NCBI GenBank assembly: GCA_027919835.1
Contig: JANVFP010000058.1
Coordinates: 36,708-100,707 of the forward strand
From: Lentinula raphanica
Lineage: Eukaryota; Basidiomycota; Agaricomycetes; Agaricales; Omphalotaceae
DNA length: 64,000 nt
Direction of reading: 5' to 3'
A program made the translations under genes and the position numbers. The stretch's first letter is position 1; the number at the start of each line of letters is the position of its first letter. Below are positions 32,529 to 44,828 of this stretch, in pieces. A model generated the notes under the pieces. That model worked only from the letters and a program-made list of their open reading frames with translations, ran no database searches and was not told the origin of the DNA.

Positions 32529-34087
32529 GGTCACAGGCACGAGAAGAAAAATCACAGGATGAAGTAGTAAGAAAGGTCGATAAAAGACACCAGGTCAGAA
32601 CGCCAGGTCAAACAAAAACGAAGAAGACTAGAAGACAAAGAAGGGTGAAAGTTAACACCAAAGAAGTTGGTGGAGTCGAGGATCAGAATCACAGAGGTTT
32701 TATACCTCTAGTAGTGTCAAGGCAGTGGGTCTTTGACAACGAGATCTGCGGGAAATGCATCCATTATTGCTCAGTATAGAGGTGAACGAGGATATGATTG
32801 TATTGCTCTTATATGATTCCCGTGAATGCATGAATCACAGTCAAGTTGGTCCGGATCTGATCTGTCAATGAAGAATTGATTCTTGAGCACCATATTTCGA
32901 AAGTTAGGGAGTCATAGTAACGGACGCGCTCACAACTTGTCGAGAATTTTGGAGAATATTATCGAGAAGCCTTTTAGCCGTATGACGGTCACGGTGGAGG
33001 TTCCTTTCACGATACCAAGCCACGACAGAACGTCTCTGGTAGCAAATTTCCTAGGTATGAGACTCCAACATGCCTAATTCAAGATTTTTTTCTGTGTGGG
33101 CAGTAGCAGCAGTCGTAGTAACCAAGTTCTTGTATTCGCGCCTTGGACAACGGCAACCCGCGCGCGATGATGATGACACGGGCGAGGATTCAAATACTTA
33201 TCCAGTACGGTTAGAATCCAGTGTTTGAACACGCGGACATGCCACGGAAAGTTGAACGATTGAGTACGAAACGATTCCGTTTCTCTGGTCGGTTGTGTGA
33301 ACTATCAGTTCATCCAACTTTGACATCCAGTGCTCGGAATACTGAATTTGAGTCTCTTAGCGGTACGCCTACAAGTGCCAGTTGTGATTTCCTTTGACCC
33401 GGTATTTGTGTAGTGACCCAGGCTTGCCATTTCTACAGTGTTGTTAGCAGCCTGACCGAGGCTTGAGAATTGTAGTAGCTTTCACAAAGACTTACTGAAA
33501 TCTTCAATGCCATCCAGGTAGACGTGACGATAGACGAACGAAGGGCATCATTCATAGAGATTGTTCAGAATTTCCTTCAATCACACCGGTGACGATTTCC
33601 GAGTTGAAAGAATGTTCGAGTCTTGACGCTTCAACGCCGCTGTAGTCGATAACTGACGATGCCAGTCGGGTTTATATGCATCGTACAGGCTGTTGGAGGG
33701 TCCGATGTTATCAGCTCACCATGACAGCTCTAGATTGATCCTGTGAGGTGGACTTACCATGGTCCATAATGCGTAGAATCTGACATATACTGACATTTGA
33801 AGATGGTAGCCAAGTGTAGTTATGACAATCCTTGCGCCACCTTGCAATGACAGCCTGTTTCGATTCAAAGAGTGTGTATCGTCTACCCAGCATGCAATCA
33901 GCATAGCTAGCTCGCACATAAGTTCATGGAGAGAAGATTCCGACGCTGAACGTATTCAGTAGCAATGCTACATGGCAGACTGGAAGAGAGATTCAAACAA
34001 AAGTGATTCTGAAGTTCAAGGAGCTCGTGACGGTGTAACTCAGCATGTGATAACGGATGTCAAATATTCTCCCAGACTCCTTCCCAT
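32529..34087. other. intergenic, no gene supported
   Basis: Overlapping minus ORFs at 33711-33919 lack motifs and do not join clear exons. The first few hundred bases are probably the promoter of the secreted-protein gene. Confidence 0.4.
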
Positions 34088-34204
34088 CCGCTCTTGCGGG
34101 TTAAAAAATGAGGATATTACTATATATGGCATATCTTTATCTTATCCTTATCTATATCTTATCTTGTCATATGATAATTTGCATTTTTTAACCACGCAAG
34201 AGCG
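34088..34204. mobile_element. 117-bp MITE-like inverted-repeat element
   Basis: Ends CGCTCTTGCGGGTTAAAAAATG and its inverted copy (one base longer) enclose about 70 bp of AT-rich DNA with TATCTTATC repeats. No target duplication was obvious. Confidence 0.6.
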
Positions 34205-35486
34205 ACTGGCATAATATGTCTAAGCGCCGGATGGTCTTGTTTGGTTCCAGTTGGTAGCGCCCATTATTTTTCACTCAACAATCCTTCCACTGGCCACAAT
34301 GTAGTTTAAGAGCTCAAACTGGATGTAATTTGTGTAATCAAATGTAAGTTAGCCACCTCAAAAATTTGGCTTGTTTCGTACGTCTGTGGATACCTGAGTC
34401 CCAATTTGGACTCAGGTCATGTTACAGCCACCGGAACCGGTTACCAATGCCTCCGAGTTTTCAGATTTTACCCTCAAAGTAAGATGTACAACATTTGTTT
34501 GCAGGTCAGACTCACACCGAAGGACGATCTCAAGAGAGGAGAGGACTAGATATGGGCTACAGTAGTATGTACAATGATTATAGGTATCTAAAGTAGAGTT
34601 ATATATTAAGGGTTTTACATTATGTCTTGAGGAAATATCGGCGGGCAGACATCTGACGCGTCACTCCGGGCGAAGCCTTCAATGACGCGTCAAATTGCCA
34701 GGACGCATACGTGTCGTTGTTGTACCAGCTGCGTCTGGCTATGTGTAAAGATAGCCGGCAGCTTGGAATTGAATCAAGCAGCATGTGTCAATTTGGCGAG
34801 GTGGCGGGGAACAAGGATTTAGAGAGAAGAGGGAGAGGTCTCCTGTAAGCTGTATAATCCACCAGAATGGATGAGTCAAACACGACTCGACTGTTGACAC
34901 TAGGTGGGCTGGATCTGGAAGAGGAAAAGTGGGTGGGTGAGCCAAGGAAGGGCAAGCAGTCTTTGTAAGGTTGGAGTAGGATAGAAAATTGAGAGAAAGC
35001 CCAGTGATGGATATTCAACCAGTAGAGCCTCGCCTGGCTGAGGGGCTCGGCGTCTGATAGTTGCAAAGGTCATCATCAGAGGTTCATCGATTTATCTTGT
35101 TGTCAGGAATCTGGAAATAGATACGTGGCCCTCCAAAAAGATTGGTTGACGCGTCGCCGGCGTCGTCTCCAAATCCTGCTGAAGGTGTGAGTGCTGCCTG
35201 ATCCATTCAAGTGAACAATTTACGCACGAAAAATGTCACGAATGGCAGGCCATCTCATCAGCCTCCATTCCTCTGAGCCCTCCTCACATCTCTGACCCTA
35301 TTCCTAATGAAGATCCCTTTTCAATCCAAAGGGCATAGAACGAATAACAGGACAGAAGAGGAAGAGGAAGAGCAAGGATTTCGAGTGGATGAGAGAGAGA
35401 GAGACGATGAGTTTCGGCGCCTATTGTAGTTGCAATAAACGCCGAATTTTTTTTCAGCGTCTCTCAGGCGTTCATCCAGAAGATTT
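34205..35486. other. intergenic, no gene seen
   Basis: It holds three GACGCGTC/TGACGCGTC palindromes near 34657, 34682 and 35148, and a duplicated 'gagtcc..tttggactca' motif near 34400. The ORFs have no support. Confidence 0.4.
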
Positions 35487-36037
35487 GTCATCTTGAATCC
35501 CATTGGCTGGGTACTGAGTCCTAAATGGAATTTAGGACTCACAACTCGGGACTCAGATTCAAGTTGAATTCTAATAAGGAAATCTTTGTTCGGCACACTG
35601 AAAGTCCATCACCCACAGGAGGGCTTTTCATTGAGAATATAGGCCATCTAAAAGGTGAATAATACTCTCTCTTCTCTCTCTCTTTCTCTCTTCTTTTCTT
35701 GTCGCAAGTCAACTTGAATTTTTCTCTCCGTCCACAGACTCACGACACGAGCCAAAAATTAGGCTCATGTCGTGAGTCTGTGGACGAAATGAAAGAATCA
35801 AGTTCACTCAGACAGAGAAAAGAGGAAAAAAAGAGAGAGAGGAGAAGGGGATTATCTACCTCTCTAATCACTGTTCATGCAATATGTTGCCCTTTCGTAG
35901 CGAATTGAGTTGTCAGAAAGCCAAATGAGGATTCCCAAAAGTAGAAATCAACTTGAATTGAGTCCCCATGTCGTGAGTCCGGAATAGGTTGAACACCCCA
36001 TTTGGACTCAGTACCCAGCCAATGGAATTCAAGATGA
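35487..36037. mobile_element. 551-bp fold-back element with 90-bp inverted ends
   Basis: The left end (TCATCTTGAATCCCATTGGC and onward through CTGGGTACTGAGTCC) returns inverted at the right end with scattered mismatches over roughly 90 bp, to TTCAAGTTGAATTCTA. A central hairpin lies at about 35733-35791. No coding capacity is seen. This is a non-autonomous fold-back or MITE-type element. Confidence 0.75.
35733..35791. repeat. central hairpin of the fold-back element
   Basis: GTCCACAGACTCACGACA...GAGCC pairs with GGCTCATGTCGTGAGTCTG...GAC around an AAAAATTA loop, with one mismatch. Confidence 0.85.
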
Positions 36038-36390
36038 CTAATCCTCTGGCCGAAAAACTGAGTTTCAAACTGTTTCAAAACGCGTTCAACGCTGCAACAT
36101 CGCTCGAAGTCAACGTTGACCATAGTCAAACGAGCTACCTTTGACAATCCCCATCTGCATCACTCATTGGGAACTTCGCACTCTACCTTCATCAAAAGTT
36201 GGCCTCAAGCAGTCCGGAGTAGCAGTAGCGATGAAAGAGAACCTGTTATCCACATGGCGAGGTATGCTCTTTTGCACAAATCTCAAAAGAAACTAGTATT
36301 GATCAAGAGGTACAGAGAAATAGATGAATATATCTTTACAATTAGTGCTCACATAGGCATTAAATTACATTCTCAACTTCTACAATCATG

Positions 36391-36580
36391 TTAACCCATC
36401 GTACGAGCCGCAAGCAATTTCGCAATCTTCCCTTCCGTCAGTCCTCGTATACTCTCACCTGGCAGAAGTTTAGGATGTCCGCATTTGCAAAACTCGCGTC
36501 GGCCGCACCCATCACATTCAAAACGACGAGGACAGAGTGCTTTCACGCAGATGGCACATTGCGCTCCTTTTTGAACTGAC
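36391..36580 (-). pseudogene. orphan Cys-rich terminal exon
   Basis: A splice acceptor (TTTTCCAG) precedes an exon reading CAICVKALCPRRFECDGCG, then REFCKCGHPKLLPGE, then a stop after KIAKLLAARTMG. Seven Cys and one His suggest a zinc-binding end of a larger protein. The upstream exons are missing: repeats start directly upstream, so only the tail survives. Unrecognised. Confidence 0.4.
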
Positions 36581-36722
36581 TCATCTGGAAAAGTGCCCAA
36601 ATGCCCTGGCTCACCAAGGAATACTAGGCTGGACAGAGGACACCTTGGGGGATCCAAAGTCCACAGGTAACCTAAGTTCCATGGGTGGCCAGGAGACACC
36701 CCCCCATTCCTTGGTGATCTGA

Positions 36723-37144
36723 GGTACTCAGATTTGATCTGAAATTTCCAAAGGGATTTTTTGAAAGCCTAGAAAAACCCCCAGTAAACTATCCTGGATT
36801 ACTAAATAGATCTCAGAGAAACTGGGTTTGCTGAAAGTCTTCAAGAGCAGACTAGAGAACTGCGAGGAGACCAAGAGTAGGCCTCTGCTCCTGAAAACTA
36901 GTTCCAGTATTCAAGAGATATCTCTAAGGTACTGGAAAGAATATTCAAGATAATATTAAGAATACAAGGAAGTGTCACCAATGTGCTATAGAGAGTTCCC
37001 AATATTCTCCAAAGGTTTCCTCATAGAATTAGAACCATACCCCAAGATAGTGCCAGTGTTCTCTGATAGATTTTTATGCAGCTACCTCACAATTCTAATA
37101 TCTCCTAAAGTACTTTCCTAGAAGCCCGGCTTGACCTGGGTCAG
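36723..37144. other. repeat-rich AT-leaning DNA, no gene seen
   Basis: No open frame of note. The composition resembles the adjacent minisatellite region. Confidence 0.4.
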
Positions 37145-37245
37145 CCTCAGGGTGCCCTCTGACACCCTCAGGGTGCCCTCTGACACCCTCAGGGTGCCCT
37201 CTGACACCCTCAGGGTGTCCTCTGACACCCTCAGGGTGTCCTCTA
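37145..37245. repeat. 21-bp tandem repeat with palindromic units
   Basis: Five copies of a 21-bp unit (CAGGGTGCCCTCTGACACCCT). Joined copies form the palindrome GACACCCTCAGGGTGTC, so each boundary can make a hairpin. The frame stays open on both strands purely because of the period. Confidence 0.92.
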
Positions 37246-37439
37246 GATATCCAAAACTCAATTTGAAGTCTTCAGAAGTCTTTCCAGCATATTCCAAAAT
37301 TCCATTACATACTTCTAACACAACTTCAGCTTATTCTGGACAATTTTTCATCATGCTGTAGATCATATTATAGGTATCTGGCAAAGTCCTTGTATAGCCT
37401 GTAATTTTCCATTGTCATCCCACCTTGCTCTCACTATTA

Positions 37440-38290
37440 TCTCACAATTACCTAGTAGTCTTCCATAGTCATCCCAGTGTACTCTCATTATCTCCTGATC
37501 AAACATAAAAGTCCTTCATGTTTCTTCCAGCACATTTCCACTATCATCTAACATTTCCCTAGTAGTATTCCATAGTCATCCCAGTGTACTCTCATTATCT
37601 CCTGATTAAGCATAAAAGTCCTTCATGTTTCTCTAACATTTCCCTAGTAGTATTCCATGGACTTCCCAGTGTACTCTCATTATCTCCTGATTAAGCATAA
37701 AAGTCCTTCATGTTTCTCTAACATTTCCCTAGTAGTATTCCATGGACTTCCCAGTGTACTCTCATTATCTCCTGATTAAGCATAAAAGTCCTTCATGTTT
37801 CTCTAACATTTCCCTAGTAGTATTCCATGGACATCCCAGTGTACTCTCCTTATCTCCTGATTAAGCATAAAAGTCCTTCATGTTTCTTCCAGCATATTTC
37901 CACTATCATCTAACATTTCCCTAGTAGTATTCCATGGACTTCCCAGTGTACTCTCATTATCTCCTGATTAAGCATAAAAGTCCTTCATGTTTCTCTAACA
38001 TTTCCCTAGTAGTATTCCATGGACTTCCCAGTGTACTCTCATTATCTCCTGATTAAGCATAAAAGTCCTTCATGTTTCTCTAACATTTCCCTAGTAGTAT
38101 TCCATGGACATCCCAGTGTACTCTCCTTATCTCCTGATTAAGCATAAAAGTCCTTCATGTTTCTTCCAGCACATTTCCACTATCATCTAACATTTCCCTA
38201 GTAGTATTCCATGGACTTCCCAGTGTACTCTCACTATCATCTAACATTCCCATAGTAGTTCTCTATGGGCATCCCAGTATACTCTCACAA
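37440..38290. repeat. minisatellite array, 85-bp unit with longer variants
   Basis: About eight units share CCCTAGTAGTATTCCATGG, CCCAGTGTACTCTC, TCTCCTGATTAAGCATAAAA and GTCCTTCATGTTTC. Most have an 85-86 bp period; two or three carry an extra stretch of about 21 bp (TTCCAGCACATTTCCACTATC), giving 106 bp. No coding role is seen. Confidence 0.9.
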
Positions 38291-38568
38291 TCTTCCGATT
38301 AAACCTAAAAGTGCTTCATGGTTCTTCCAACACACTTTGACTATTCTCTACCGTGCTCCCACTATACTGCAACACATCTCTAGCTTATACCAGGAAGTTC
38401 TCACCCTGCTTCACACTCCTCTATAGTTTATCTATACCATTCGGAATTCCGTTCATAGCCTGTGAATCTTCGAGATTAAATCATGATATATATTGTAATG
38501 ATAGGAACAGGTTATTGAACAACAGAAAAGCAAACGACATGGAAAAGCGTCCACTTCTAGTAAGGCAA

Positions 38569-40432
38569 TTATGAATGACTCGACTGGGACTCTTCCTCTG
38601 CAAAGCGCTCGAGGGCATTGTAGTCGTATTTCTCGGAAGGTATGACGGTCTTGCCCATTGTTCTATGCGAAGACATTACAGTGAGCACTACTGATCAAAG
38701 GGCAAGAGAACGTACATCATCTCTCTATAGAGATACTCCTGTAAACGTTTCGTGTATTTCGGAGAATCTGTCTCCATTTCGGTCAAAGTCCCCATGACTG
38801 CGGTGTAACTGGATGCCATTCGTTGTGAACCAACCCACCATGTATGAAAGGGTATACTCACTGGCTGCTGAGGACGCCGGCAGCAAATGGTATTTCTGTT
38901 TTGTAGCCAGCCGCCCACTCTTTGATAACATGGCCTATCTTAATGTTGACATTTTCAGCGAACACCTCATACATGAAAGGAAGAGGGTGGCATACCAGGA
39001 CTGCAATCATAGCGATTAAGGGGAGGGGTATGCGCTTGTCGGCATTCAGCTTAGCCACTAGGCGCTGATCTTGCTTTGGGTTCCCTTCAACAAAATACCC
39101 TCGAAGAATCATAGCCATCAAGTTGGATCGAAAAGGTAACTGTGGTCGATGAACAGTTCGAGCCTGGTTGCATGCGGGTATGAGAACAATCCCAGAAAAC
39201 AGAACAACGACTATACCTCCAGATTAACGTCATAATTGTGGTATCTCCGGCCCTCCAGTAGCCATGTAACGGATGATATCTGAACAGCAATTTAGTAACC
39301 TGACCGTTTGTCATCACAGCGCTAGACTCACGACTTCTGGCGGGGTCATTTGGCCCGGTATGTTGAAAAACTGGCTGGTCCGTATACGAACCTCCTTCCC
39401 AATATCTAAACGTATGGCACAGATACCATAAGACATCTGAGTCTTGGAAGTGAACAATACCATCTGCAGGAGAAGGTGAGCACTTACAAATTTCCTGAAC
39501 TCGTCCAGAGTTTCAGGATTCGATTCGATCTTGCGGAGCGAGCTAAGATAACCAACGCCCCTGCGCTCAGCGATCAACTTCGCCAATTCCTCCTTGAACA
39601 TGGACCACATAAACGTTGAGTCTTCTGGGCAAAGATTGACTAAACAGGTGGCCATTCTCGTGGTCCTCTTAGCGAATATCGCCAATCGCGGGTTGTCAAA
39701 ATCTGATGCGCGGATTTTGCTTGAGTGAGATTGATGAGTCTTGGAATCCTGGCTTGTTTCGACCTCCTCGATCACAACCTAGAGCGAACATTTAAAAGGA
39801 AAACAAAATGACGAAACTCATTAACGTACACTATCATCGTCTTCTTCTTCATCGTCATTCTTGTGTTCACTAGCATGCGCGAGTCCTTCTGTCGCCGTTG
39901 CGACACCTTCATCTGCCTCGGGTTGGGGGTCCTCAGTGGTTCCCTTCTGTTTTCCTGGTAGAACATCAGAAAGAAACTCGAGTTCTTCCATGTCATCTGC
40001 CGAGAACGTTGAGTGGATAGATAGATCTTGAAAATGAAACGGGCCGGAAAGTCAACGCGATCTTAGGGGACTCACTTCGGCTGGAAGCCTGAGGGGCGTA
40101 TTGGCTCCTCAAGGTTTGGAGAATGTTCCCGACGTCTGCTTGCGCTTCTGATGAGTTTTAGTCGTGAATGGAATGACCTTCGTACCATGACTTGTGCTGG
40201 GTTGTACATTCTCTGAGATGAACGCGCAATCAACATTAATGAAACATAGAGAGGGGCCAGGGTTGTACCTTTAGTCTTGCCTTTTCCAGCTCCACTGCTA
40301 GTAGTGGACTGAGATTTGGAACTACCGTTGGCATTGGAAGAACCTGTGTTCATGACTGGCCGAGTGGGTACTACCTTTAGTTTCTTAGACTGCGTCCCAG
40401 TCTGAGAAGGGGAGCGTGAACGTTTGGTCATG
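38569..40432 (-). CDS. DUF6532-like protein
   Basis: ATG at 40430-40432; stop at 38569-38571. The N-terminus is basic and Ser/Lys-rich (MTKRSRSPSQTGTQSKKLKV, probably a nuclear signal), then an acidic linker, then a helical domain: RLAIFAKRTTRMATCLVNLC, PEDSTFMWSMFKEELAKLI, IRTSQFFNIPG, IPLPLIAMIAVLVCHPLPFM. This order resembles DUF6532, a domain common in mushroom genomes and of unknown function. An apparent stop near 40110 disappears if a short intron (GTACGA to CATCAG) is spliced, which yields SHEAQADVGNILQTL. Seven or more introns are needed, and not every join was proven. Confidence 0.6.
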
Positions 40433-40996
40433 AGTGACTGAGAACAAGGAAGGCAGAGGACTTCGGAGGAATGTGGCCCTTTATATAAGGCAGAATAATC
40501 TGACTCGAGAGGACTCGGGCTTGACTCGAGCAATGACTCGGAGCAATGACTAATCAAGCTTTGACTCCCGAGTCCCTCCAACTTGAAATCTCTGACACAG
40601 CCGATCTGGGACGCGAAATTGACACCCCTCAGTAGTTGTATGGACTTGGGATTAAAAAGAGGGGCAAAGAGTGAGCTACAGATGATGAGCGGAGGTGGCG
40701 AAGCTAGAAAAAAAGATCATAAGTGAAGAGAAGGAGAAGGGTAGGCGAAACAAGTTGCAGGTCAGATCAGACAGTACGATAGTCGCGAATATTGCTCGAA
40801 TGTAGATCTTCCAAGAATCACATCAGCAAAACAGACCGAATGTTGTGATGCACCACAACGCATCGTAGCGCATTGTGGGCTACGTACACTGGCGAGGCTC
40901 TTGAGACGGCGCGAGGTTGTGAATCCTCGTAAGGTAATGCGAGGTCTTGTAATGCATTATATGAATCTATAGAGATATATGTTAGCTCTTGCCTTG
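40433..40996. other. probable promoter region of the DUF6532-like gene
   Basis: It contains a cluster of GACTCGAG/GACTCGGG motifs at 40480-40575 directly upstream of the ATG. No gene is seen. Confidence 0.35.
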
Positions 40997-42300
40997 TCAA
41001 TCGATCAGTTCTCTCAATGCACACAGATTTTGCAACAAATAAAACAGCAATATAATACATGGGTGCAGAAGCAACTGAAAGCGCAAGCAGAAAAGAACAA
41101 ACCATGATGGAAAGGAAGCTTGATTCAAACCCTGACAGTGGCACGCTTCGCATTCCTTGCCTTTCGTGCTGTGCGAGCCATCGATGTTGTTGGAACAGTG
41201 TTTTCCGGCATTCTCTCCGTTGTTTGATACATCGACGTCGTTGTTTTCACGGCCAGCCAAGCCATCTTTGTGGCCGAATACTTTCCTGGAAGTGGGTTAG
41301 AGTCCTAAAGCATCAATGAATTCAAAACCACTCACTTGTTCCAATACTTTGATATCGAGACGGATTGCTCATCTTCAGGAAACTCTTCAAAATAGTCGAC
41401 GATTTCATTGTAGAAGTCTTGATAGTCGAAATGGCCATCTGATACATTCCATTTTTCGACCGCGGGAAGAGCGAAACGAGCCTAATGTGAAGTACTTTTG
41501 TGAACCTTGCACTCAAACCGCTTCGTGAAATCTATATATAAGCTATAGTTAGAGAGTTGAGGATATCGACAACGAGCTACTCACTTTGCGAAGGGCATTA
41601 GCCAACTCAATCTGACCTCTTGTTGTATGCACTTTTTTGAACAGGTTACCAAGAGCTGGCGCTAGGACTAGAAGTTGGTCCCAAGTCTTGAGGAGAGACT
41701 CGTCGACATCATCAGGCCTAGCCTATGCCCATTGGTAGAGAGACAGTACAGTCAAATAGTGTGAACGTACTGATAATCAGCTGATAATCAACTTCGAGTG
41801 ACTCGAACTTTGTCGCCTCGATGGCTGGGATGTTGAAAAATGGGTTGATTGAGCAGATATCCCAACGACCAATCTTGTCCATTGGATCTACGCGCCGTTT
41901 TCTGTAGAACAAGGAAGGATCAATGAGGGAGCAACACGAAGTAGGATTCCAGTGGGATGATCCTGATTTGTATCTATTTCTGGTTCATCTTCAGTAGGCG
42001 TCGTGTCGGTACTAGGAGGCTACATCAGAAGACTTTTCTGCATTGTTATTGTTACTTGAGGAATCGGAAGAGCTGTCGTTGTCAGAAGAGCCGTCGGTGT
42101 GGGAGGAGCTTGAGCTTGAAGGTGAGTGTATAATGCCTCCTGATTTAGGCTTGATAAGTTGAGGACGAACTCGAAGAGACACTCGAGGCCTTTTATGATG
42201 ACATTGAGAGGGCTTGATAGTTCTCTTTAGGGATGGCGTGAGTGGAAGAACTTGGGAAGAACGGAGACGAGCGTCAAACTTCCGGCCTCAGTAGATTACA
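40997..42300 (-). CDS. unassigned gene, possibly decayed
   Basis: Exon-like stretches on the minus strand: KRPRVSLRVRPQLIKPKSGG with a Ser/Asn/Asp-rich run (about 42200-42000), RRVDPMDKIGRWDICSINPF (about 41890), DDVDESLLKTWDQLLVLAPA (about 41690), WNVSDGHFDYQDFYNEIVDY (about 41440), and KDGLAGRENN with a CEACHCQ end (about 41260). GT-AG joins exist for some pairs, but near 42010 and 41520 the frame cannot be carried simply. It is unrecognised and may be a pseudogene. Confidence 0.4.
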
Positions 42301-42449
42301 TAACAACTCTGGCTACCGTCGCCGCTCGCGTCTTGAGCTTGAGAGCTTATTTGAGTAAAAATTATTGACATAAGTCGCGTTTGGGTAGACTTTCAACCGT
42401 ACTTCCATCCAATCAATGCCCGAAGTTACATGCAAAACCTAATGAATTT

Positions 42450-44530
42450 CCGTGAACTTACATCCTAACAACTCTCACAGCACCTCTCGACACCTTGTAC
42501 ACCTATTTGGTAACCCTCGCAATACCTCCTACGCTTTTCCGAATACCCTCGCAATGCCTCGTACAGCAACGTACACCAATCGAATGACCCTCGCGAAGAC
42601 TCACACTGATGACCCATCATCGCACAGCATTGCAAACGATCACATTTATATGATCTACCCTCATGATGCTTCGGGAGCGACTTGAATTCTTGCGATGCAC
42701 CACACGATATGGTCCCTTTTGCTGATTGACAGATGACCATCTGCCCATAGCATGGATGTAGCATGGATGATACTCTCCAAAACGCCCAAGCTTGTGAAGA
42801 GAGTAGCTTCCCGACATGCACAGAATGACCACCATACCCTGATTCAAGGACAGGGAAGAAGTGTTTGTCGTCGGATCAGGTCCTAGCTGGGAGAGAACCA
42901 TCTTCTTGTAGGACTAGCTCTGACCTAGCGCCATGGTGTGAGTGACATGGAAGGGGAGAAGACTGGATCAGAATCATCATATCGTCGAAATGAGAACTGC
43001 TTCTTCAAAGTGGACTTCAAACACTTGACGATAAATTCTCCAGAACAATGGCACCCATAGAACATGCAGGATAGGGTGGCAATAGAGAGGAGATTGTCGT
43101 ATGAACCTGAAACGCAAAGGCAGCTTGCGTTTGACTGCATCTGCCCTAACCTTCCGTGACCCTTTGATTGCCGTGCGGACGAGTGCGGGACCTCCATTCG
43201 AAGCATATTCAGGATAAAGGTCTTTGAAGAAGTGTTGAGCAGATAAGTATTTTAAAACAGTGATGTAATCACGAGTTCCGGTCCTGTAGGCTGACACTCT
43301 CTCTTTGAGGAAGGAGAGAAAAGCTACTGGATGGGTCACCTTTGATCCATCCAGAAGATTCACAAAGACTGCCGCCACCGTGTTGTCAGCAGATCCCTAG
43401 GCGGGTCAAATTCGCGGATGCGGAAGGGAAGGGAATGCGGAAATATTCAATCAGCAGTCGAGAGAAAAGATCCGCCCAGATGTTTTCCTCTGCTGAGAAC
43501 TGTCTGACTTGGAATCCAATGCCTGTCTGAACGATGATTCCGAGTAGAGCAAGCAAGGCATGAACGAAATCGACACTATGGCAGAACAAGAGCACTCGTC
43601 TGGGAGGAGTAAGTTCGGAATGTGCAATGAAAGTTTGTTTGCCCTATCAGATAAGACGACGAGTCGAGAGACCGTTGAGACCAGACCCGAGGGACGTTTG
43701 GTGAACGAGAGACATGACTGTCATCAAGATGAAAAGCGCTTGTGATATCTCTCGCGAACTTCATGATTCGCGCGGATTTGAATCGAAGGTCGTGAGCAAA
43801 AACCCGAGACAAGTTAGAACTGATGGATTCAAGATTGTTCATCGGTGAAGATAGGCCTGAACGACGCCGTTCTTCTAAACTCTCTTCCATTCCGACTCCA
43901 AGGTTTTCTAGCAGAGAGGGAATCCATTTTGACCAAAGCATAACCTCCCTCGAAATCCTTTCCTTCATCTCAGTGGTCGTATCCCGGATCGATACCTGGA
44001 CACGTATTCGTCTTTGGGAATGAGTTATCGAATGAAACTAGGAAGGGGCTCAACGGAAGAGCTCGACTTTGGAATAGAACGATAAGGGCGTCGAAGTTCT
44101 GGTGTTTGGGCTAGAAACGTTTGGTGCAAAACGTCTCGTCGATGAAATCCCGGTCGAAGATGGATAATCCCGAATTGGGAAGACTATCCAAAATCAAAGA
44201 CGGTATACTTCCGGCATCAACATGGATAGCTTCAAGTTCCTGGGTGAAAAACATCTGCATTCCCGGACACCGTGTCTTTTCTGGTACTAGAATCGGCCGT
44301 TCCGGATATCAGGCCTCCTTCTGTGCCTTGTTGTCTGGCGCCTTCTCCTCCTCCTCCATTCGTTCTACCTTCTCTAACGGTTTCGAATATTCGGCGTCTG
44401 AGATCTTTGCACTGTCAACCACCTTCTGGCAACAAGAGGAAACATTTGTGACAATGGCATTCCCATCAGCAAGTTATTTGAGTGCGAGACGGCGAAGCAA
44501 AAAATGGACGCAAAAGCAACGAGTAATTAT
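42450..44530 (-). mobile_element. decayed retroelement, DIRS/Ngaro-like
   Basis: On the minus strand, fragments appear in the order expected for a DIRS-type pol. A possible RT region lies at 44100-43580. An RNase H-like piece follows (SVDFVHALLALLGI, then FSAEENIWADLFSRLL, 43600-43390). A tyrosine-recombinase-like piece comes last (TRDYITVLKYLSAQ, RTAIKGSRKVRAD and, in another frame, CMFYGCHCSGEFIVK; 43340-42930). Stops and frameshifts are frequent, so it is dead. The assignment is from motif memory only. Confidence 0.45.
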
Positions 44531-44828
44531 TTGAACGAGGCCAGACTGCAGGAATATGAGAGGGCGAAGAAAGGAGAGTGAAATATTCGCGTACCCCAGA
44601 TATCAACAACCGGACGATGGTGGCAGTGAGGAAAGAGCCGCCCGTGAACCCTTGCCTCACAAACCTCTTGTTAAAACTCATGACAAGTGAGACACACAGC
44701 CGACGTAGAGGTTTGACGAAAGCGATAAGAAATTCAGCGCAGAGGCTGGAGAAAGCACGTGAAACGAAGTAGCGGAGGCCTCTGAAAACGCTCACTAGCG
44801 GCGAGCGCTCACCCTCACATCGACCATT

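Noticed and set aside
37131..37361. Plus and minus ORFs over the 21-bp repeat as repeat proteins
   Set aside because: A 21-bp period is divisible by three, so both strands stay open by chance.
37440..38290. CRISPR array
   Set aside because: Units are contiguous, nearly identical and lack unique spacers, and the genome is eukaryotic.
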